In this document: one piece after another, positions 58,787 through 64,000 of the stretch
How positions within the stretch are numbered: position 1 is the stretch's first letter
Layout: the number at the start of each line of letters is the position of its first letter
From: Paguma larvata
Lineage: Eukaryota > Chordata > Mammalia > Carnivora > Viverridae
DNA: 64,000 nucleotides
NCBI GenBank assembly: GCA_030068075.1
Contig: CM057825.1
Location: forward strand, 119,550,322-119,614,321
Direction: 5' to 3'
Notes under the pieces: model-generated
Databases searched by the model: none
Seen by the model: only the letters and a program-made list of their open reading frames with translations
What the model was told of the DNA's origin: nothing
Program-made: the position numbers and the translations under genes

Positions 58787-60901
58787 TCCCGGTGAAAAAG
58801 TTCTCCTTTTTCGTCCCCCTCGAATGGATACATTTGTAGATCACATTCAGGAAGCAGTTCCTAGTTTAAAAAAAAAAACAGTGTTGTGGGCGACGGGCGA
58901 AAGGTTATCGTTTCCCGTGAAAAATCAAGAAAGGCTATTTTTAAAGGGGAAAAAAACGACCCTTTTCATAAAATTGTTGGTTCTTTTCCTGAAGAAACCA
59001 ATTTCGCGTGTGTGGAATCGTATCGGTAGTTGGTTGGTGTGTTTTTTAATATATTTGCTGGCAAATTTCCCATTATTCGCGTCACCAAAAACCCCGCCAG
59101 GGACCAGGGAAAGAGGATTTGCCAGCCGTTTTGAATATCTGCGTGCAGATGCAGACTCGGGCAAAGAGGCAACTCTCACCCAGAAGCTGGGAGAAAAGTG
59201 AAGGAAAACAGTCCACAGCGCGGTCTCCGCATGGCACAGAAGTGCCATTTCGGAGAGTCAGTCACTTCCGAACTGCCTTCTCGGCAGCTAAGCCGACACG
59301 CGGACCCGGACACAGGCCCGTTCGCCCGCCCCCCGCCTCTGGAAGCGGGGTGGAGGCCGCCGGCGCAGGCGAGCCCCCACCGGGAACCGCACGCCCCGAC
59401 GAGCCGTCGGCCAGCCCGTGCCTCGCAGGCAGCCCATGCCACGAGGGTGTCCTTGCCGCGTGGAGCAAGTTCACGGAGATTAGGAGAAACCAGAGCGCGC
59501 GTGGAGCGTTGACTCCACCTTTCTGGGCTCAGCTCGAACCCGAATCGCGTGTTCCGCCCCCCCTACCCCCCACCCCCGACGCTCACAGCCACCCCTCCCC
59601 CCCAGCCCCGAGCAAGGACTGACCCGGAGCCCCGCGCGGTGGTCTTCGCTGGGCCTTAGTGGTCTTTGTTAAGTAACTAATAAAGAATAAAAGGAAAGAA
59701 GACAAGAAGGCCTTAGGAAGGAATAAACAGAGATCTTTGAGAGCTTGCCTTGCCCAGGAGCCTTGGGGGAAGAAATTCTTCGTACTCTTTGGGAGACTCC
59801 GTCTGTCGCTTGTGCTTTCTCTCCACGATGGGGACCCTCCTCCTCTCCTGCATCCCATTCTACACGCCCTTCGGTTTTATTTTGCTCTTGGTTTTTCCCT
59901 GTTCTTTTGCTGTATGTTCAGTTTGCAGTTCTGTTTTGTTTTGGCTTAACTTAAAAAAACAACAAAAAAACAACCTGGAACCCCACGGGACAAACTGTGT
60001 CTCCACCCAGAGTGCCCCACGGCCCAGACCCTGCCGTCAGCACCTTCTGCGGACGGCTCGTTGACCCGAGATCTGTACAGATGCGACATTTGCTTTCCAC
60101 GCGAGCTGCCCAGCTCAGAGTCCCAGCGCGCGAGGCCGGGGAGATGTTTTCCGCTGTGAGCCCCCTGTCCCCGCCGCCGTTCCTGTCCGGGCACACTCGC
60201 CATTGGAAAGCAAATCGGCTCTTTGTCTGTGATCTAATCAAAGATTTTGAAAAGCACCAAAAAAAGAAACAGGCCGCTCCAAAAATACCTGCGCTGGGCG
60301 AGCCCTCCCACCCTCCCCCTGCCCCGGCCCCTCTCCACAACCCAACCCCCCCCCCATAGGGACAGTTAGGGTAGGAGTGGCCCCTCGGGGCAGTAACAGC
60401 CCCTTTCTGGCTGCTAACTCGTCTTAGAGAAGGAGCAGGAGACAAACCACAGTCTGAGGTTTTGGTTTGGTTTTGCGAGCTGAGAAGTTCTATAGAATTC
60501 TTTTTTTTTTTTTTAAATATGGCATTGAGGCCCCTCTTGGGTAAATGTCACCAGATGTAAGCTCTGGAAATGGCCTGAAGTGACCCGCACACCCAAGCCC
60601 ACCTCCTCCCTAAACATGGATTTGTCACCAGGCAGGTGATCCATCTGCTCACTGGTTTTGCACAGGCCACAAGTCAGAGTAACCCCGGGCCCTGACAGAT
60701 TTCTCCCCAGGCCTGGGTCAGACCGGAGTCCCCAGCTCCCGCGTCCCCAGACGGAGGAAGTGGAGACAAGCCGTTCCCCCAGCACCACCATCTCCCACCC
60801 GGATCTCCCTGGGCCTTGGGTCAGGACGGGGACAGAGGGTGCCGGTGTGAGCAGAGTGCCTCGGAACTAAGTGCCCCGTGTCCTCTCTCGCCCCTGCCCA
60901 G

Positions 60902-61233
60902 ATGACCCCACGACTGCGGACCAGCCTCAGCCTAACCCTCCCACCCAGTTGGCGATCATCAGCGAAACAGAAGCAGACGCCAGGCCCAGCAAGAGCCTGG
61001 CCAGGAGCACGGACGTGGAGACCGTCACCCTGTCCCCCAGCCTCGTCCCCGCCCCGCAGCCCACCATCTCCCTGCTCTGCGAGGACACCGCCGACACCCT
61101 GAGCGTGGAGTCGCTGACCCTCGTCCCTCCCGTGGACTCCCACAGCCTCCGCACCCTCACCGGCATCCCCCCGCCACCCATGACAGGCGCAGCGACGCCG
61201 GGCGAGGAGCCGGCGGGCCCCGCCGAGCACTGA
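60902..61233 (+). CDS. CLEC16A: CLEC16A last coding exon with stop (inferred exon 24)
   Basis: 332 bp of coding sequence in the terminal exon. AT completes the split Asp codon; it then reads DPTTADQPQPNPPTQLAIIS, an acidic/Ser segment, TLSPSLVPAPQPTISLLCED, TADTLSVESLTLVPPVDSHS, and ends GEEPAGPAEH-TGA (stop 61231-61233). The central block around QPTISLLCEDTADTLSVESL is the conserved C-terminal signature of CLEC16A. The last ~20 residues are Pro/Ala-rich and appear to differ in length and sequence from the human C-terminus as I recall it. Acceptor AG is at 60900-60901. Confidence 0.97.
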
Positions 61234-64000
61234 GCGGGCGCCGAGTGGCCTCCCTGTGTGCGTGTGTGGCCCCGCTGGCAGGGACCCGGTGCAGCTGACT
61301 CCGAGACACATCGGGAGCACCCCTCGGCCCCGCGGCCCCGGAGCCACCTCTGCTGCCTACTGCCGCGCTCCTTTGTTCCTTTCAAATTCCTGTTTCACTT
61401 TGCACCTCTCAGAGAGCAGGCTGGACCCAGCGAGACACCCCAGGGAACCCAGGTGACGGGAGGAGGTCGGCCTCCCGGTCTGTGAGCCTGGCGACCCCGG
61501 GGCGGCGGGACCCCCCCCCCCCTCCCCCGCCCCGCGCTCTCTCTTCATCAGCCGGCCGCTCCAGCCTGGAAGCTTCTTGGCCACCATGCCCAGTGTGCAG
61601 GGAAGAGGCGGACCAAGCCCCTTTGGGGAGAAATTCGTAGAGAAACAGACTTTGATAAGCATCTCCTGTGGATACGTATGTCTGCTCTTGGCAGCAGATG
61701 AAAAGCATTTATTTAAAAAGCGTCTATTTAAAAGAAAACGTCCCCCCCCTCCAAAAAAAAATCCTCAGCCCCGAGGTTTGACGTCATGTTAGAAGTATGA
61801 TATTACTGTTAAGATTTCATTTTCGTTTTCCCTTGAACTTCCCAGCCTTTCGTTGGCAAGTTCTCAGTCTGGCTTTCTCCATTTTCTTACTTCCTCCGAC
61901 TCCCTAACTCTGCGAGCCTGTGGAATGATTCAAGTACCTTCCTGGAAAGTTTAGATTATTTTTTAAACAGAAGCAAGGGAGATACGCGTATTCTCAGGTA
62001 CACACAGAGCTGGGAGGGCCAGACGTTTCTCAGGCCCTTCGTGAAAGACCTTCCGGGGCAAGGGGCCGGTGCGGCCAGCCTCCCTCTCAGGACCCATCCC
62101 TCCTCTCTCCGGACCGAAGCTGGTCGGGACCGCGGCCCAGCGCCCCCTTCAGGTCTTCCCACCTCTGTCGGGCTGGAAAGAACCGCTTAGGACCGTGCAG
62201 ACTCCGGCCCCGCGGCCGCTGTCCTGTGCACGGCCCGCGCCCCACCGCGTGTGCAGGGAGACACCCGAGGCAGGGTCGAGCCCTGGCCTGAGGTGCTGTC
62301 CCTGGACCTCAGGCCCAACGCTCTTCCTCTCGCCTGCCGCTGCAGAGACTGAAGCTTTTTAAAAATGAACCCCGCCTCCCACCCCTGGCCAGTTGCTTCT
62401 CCGTTTGAGCTGGACGCGTGCAGGCCGGTTCTCCGACGTATCTGAGAGCCCCTTCGGCGTTGCTGTGTCCTCGGCCAGGCGCAGATGCTGAGACCTCCCA
62501 AACTCTGCTCCTCTGTGCCCGCCGGGAGTCCCGGCACTCGTGGGCCCGGGTGTCGGGCGGCCTCAGGAGTGCTCACCGGCTGCCTATGCAAGGACCTCGG
62601 GCCTTACTGGCCTCCCTCAACCCGCTGGTGCAGAAGGGCCCGCCGAGGCCGGGACTCCGCCCCCTGAAAAACACGGGGGTCCCGCAGAGGAGGGGCGTGG
62701 TGCCCGTGGGGACGTGGCTCTCCATCATCAGAAGTCCTTTGTGGCTGTGCCCACCCCGCTTCAACAGGGAAGAGACCCGGCTCGGAAAAGGAGGCCGTTT
62801 AGGCAGAAATTCCGGGGGCCCCAACGGGAGGGACATGCCGTGACCCACCAGCAGAGCCCCCGAGGAAGGAGCGGCAGGTGGGATGGAAGGGGGGGGGGAC
62901 CCGGAGGAGAAGGGGCGTGTCAACAGCCCCGCGTGCTACGTGGTTCTTTGTCAGGACGCGAGAGCAGGCTGGCACCCTGGTTTGGCGGCGACTCTGGGGC
63001 AGAAGCGGAAGGCGATCGACTTCCCAGCCCGGCGGCATGATGGGGACGAGCAAGCCCATGCAGGGGGGCCTGGCGCCCCCCGCCCCCGCCCCGGGACCAC
63101 CCGCCTGCCACCCGAAACCCCGTGGCTCCGAGTGGCTTCGTGGGCCCGGAGCACTGACGGAGAGATGGGAGCACGCATGCCTCAGAGGCCCCACGGCAGC
63201 ATCGCGAGGCCGGGAGACAGGAGGGCCGCCCCGCCTCCCGGGGCAGTTGAACAAACGATGCCCATTGCCAAGGGCGGGCCTCTCCCGGAGGTGGGCTTGC
63301 GGTGTTGACCCTGCGGCCTCAGCGGGACACGTGTAGGCGTGGGGTCTGACCAGGGGCTGCCCCGCACCATGCTGGCGAGGGGGCGTGCGGCCTTGCGTGA
63401 GGAGGCCTGGGGCCTGGAGGAGGTTGGCTCTGGTGTAGGACCGGCCTAGATGGGTCGCAGCCGTCGTGGCGGCGGTGGTGGCACGGCCGTGTCTTCAGGA
63501 GCACCCCGCACACCTAACAGCGGGGCGCCCCGAGGCAGGCCAGCCCAGGCGGAGAGCACTTGGACCCCGGGGTCGGGCAGAGAGAGGCAGAGCCAGGAAT
63601 CCTGGCCGAGCGGGAGCCTCCTGGACCCCGATTTCTGGGGTCAGCCTCCGCAAGCCCGCCCTGCCCACCATCTCCACCTCCCTACAGAGAGAGAGAGGGG
63701 GGCCACCCCCCTCAAGTCCATTGGGCCCAGTGAGTGCCAAGCCAGGGGCAGGGCTGGCCGCCTGAACCCCCCGCTCAGCCGCGAAGGTCACTGTGGAGAG
63801 AAACGTCCATCCTTCCAGCTTAGAGGCCCAAGCGAGCGAGGGTCGGACGGGGTGAGGCCAGGAGCTCCCCAGGACGGGGGGCCCCAGAGCCACAGCAGGG
63901 GTGCGGGGTAGATGTCCCCTTCCCGGGGAGGGGCGGGGAGGAGGCGGGCGCCGCCCCAGAAGGCAGCCCCCCGCCTACGCACCTGCATCAGCAAGCCCCC
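61234..64000 (+). other. CLEC16A: CLEC16A 3' UTR and possible downstream flank
   Basis: Sequence after the stop codon. The human gene has a 3' UTR of roughly three kilobases, so most of this could be UTR. 61650-61980 is AT-rich (ATTTATTTAAAAAG, CTATTTAAAAG), unlike the GC-rich remainder. I found no AATAAA or ATTAAA between the stop and the window end, so the cleavage site is not placed. 62060-64000 is GC- and CpG-rich with no recognisable gene. Confidence 0.55.

Larger units (their letters stand above)
51489..60901 (+). other. CLEC16A: CLEC16A intron 23
   Basis: 9,413-bp intron with a GTACTG donor and a TCTCGCCCCTGCCCAG acceptor. It contains one feline SINE (55959-56176), a (CT)n(CA)n microsatellite (56317-56389), an L1 3'-end piece (about 56915-57060), a CpG-dense patch (about 57080-57880), a short (CCG)n(CCT)n run (58177-58204), an AT-rich island with a perfect inverted repeat (58740-59180) and two phase-compatible candidate alternative exons (51734-51852 and 52456-52775). 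The rest is GC-rich unique sequence. Confidence 0.92.
1..64000 (+). other. CLEC16A: CLEC16A gene, 3' portion (last five coding exons)
   Basis: Five + strand exons with canonical AG/GT borders join in phase into one open frame of 338 residues plus stop. The sequence matches the CLEC16A C-terminus as I recall it from human (motifs DNSDLIACTV, ALLDLPIQP, GFAVAQCINQ, QPTISLLCEDTADTLSVES). CLEC16A is a cytosolic/endosomal protein, related to fly Ema, that controls late-endosome and autophagosome maturation and limits mitophagy with the ubiquitin ligase RNF41/NRDP1 and USP8. The 5' two-thirds of the gene lies outside the window. No other gene is recognisable on either strand. Exon numbers 20-24 are inferred by counting back from the last exon of a 24-exon human model. 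Confidence 0.96.

Noticed and set aside
58281..59201. 306-codon open frame on the + strand in intron 23
   Set aside because: It crosses from GC-rich into AT-rich unique DNA with abrupt change of amino-acid composition and no family similarity. No splice phase links it to CLEC16A.
1..64000. CRISPR arrays, bacterial operons, viral genes, intact endogenous retrovirus
   Set aside because: None is present. The window is mammalian intron and exon sequence, and no LTR pair or gag/pol/env-like frame was recognised.
61234..64000. Start of the neighbouring RMI2 or SOCS1 gene
   Set aside because: No coding motif of either is visible, and in human they lie farther downstream.

Overview
This is mammalian nuclear DNA, most likely from a cat-family carnivore (Felidae). 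About 20 tRNA-derived SINE copies carry the feline consensus: a 'GGGGCGCCTGGGTGGCTCAG' head, a CT-rich body and an (AAATAA)n tail. Dog-, bear- and mustelid-type CAN SINEs differ in the middle of the element. Older MIR, L2 and L1 fragments fill much of the rest.

The only gene I can support is CLEC16A on the + strand, and the window holds its 3' part. Five coding exons join in phase: 9291-9442, 11909-12113, 13775-13939, 51327-51488 and 60902-61233 (stop TGA at 61231-61233). With one base borrowed from the exon upstream of the window they encode 339 codons including the stop, i.e. the C-terminal 338 residues. If the gene has 24 exons as in human, these are exons 20-24. The protein is an endosomal/lysosomal regulator of autophagy and mitophagy that works with the E3 ligase RNF41/NRDP1. 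The exons here cover the end of the ordered region and the Ser/Pro-rich disordered tail.

Layout: 1-9290 is the 3' end of intron 19. In human, this intron is the autoimmune-associated one reported to contact the DEXI promoter. 9443-11908 is intron 20 and 12114-13774 is intron 21. 13940-51326 is a 37.4-kb intron 22, rich in SINEs, MIR, L2 and L1 pieces, with several GC/CpG-rich patches and a few AT-rich unique islands. 51489-60901 is intron 23, which includes a dense CpG patch near 57.1-57.9 kb. From 61234 to the window end lies the 3' UTR and possibly downstream flank; I found no canonical polyadenylation signal there. The neighbours known from human (CIITA and DEXI upstream; RMI2 and SOCS1 downstream) are not in the window.

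I see no exotic system. The observations most worth checking are three phase-compatible candidate alternative 3' exons (14031, 51734, 52456), a 142-nt pure pyrimidine tract ending in an acceptor-like CACAG, SINE nests whose target-site duplications give the insertion order, a near-identical ~57-bp direct repeat 0.7 kb apart, and an 11+2+11 perfect inverted repeat in an AT-rich island of intron 23. All coordinates of old repeats are approximate because they were read by eye.
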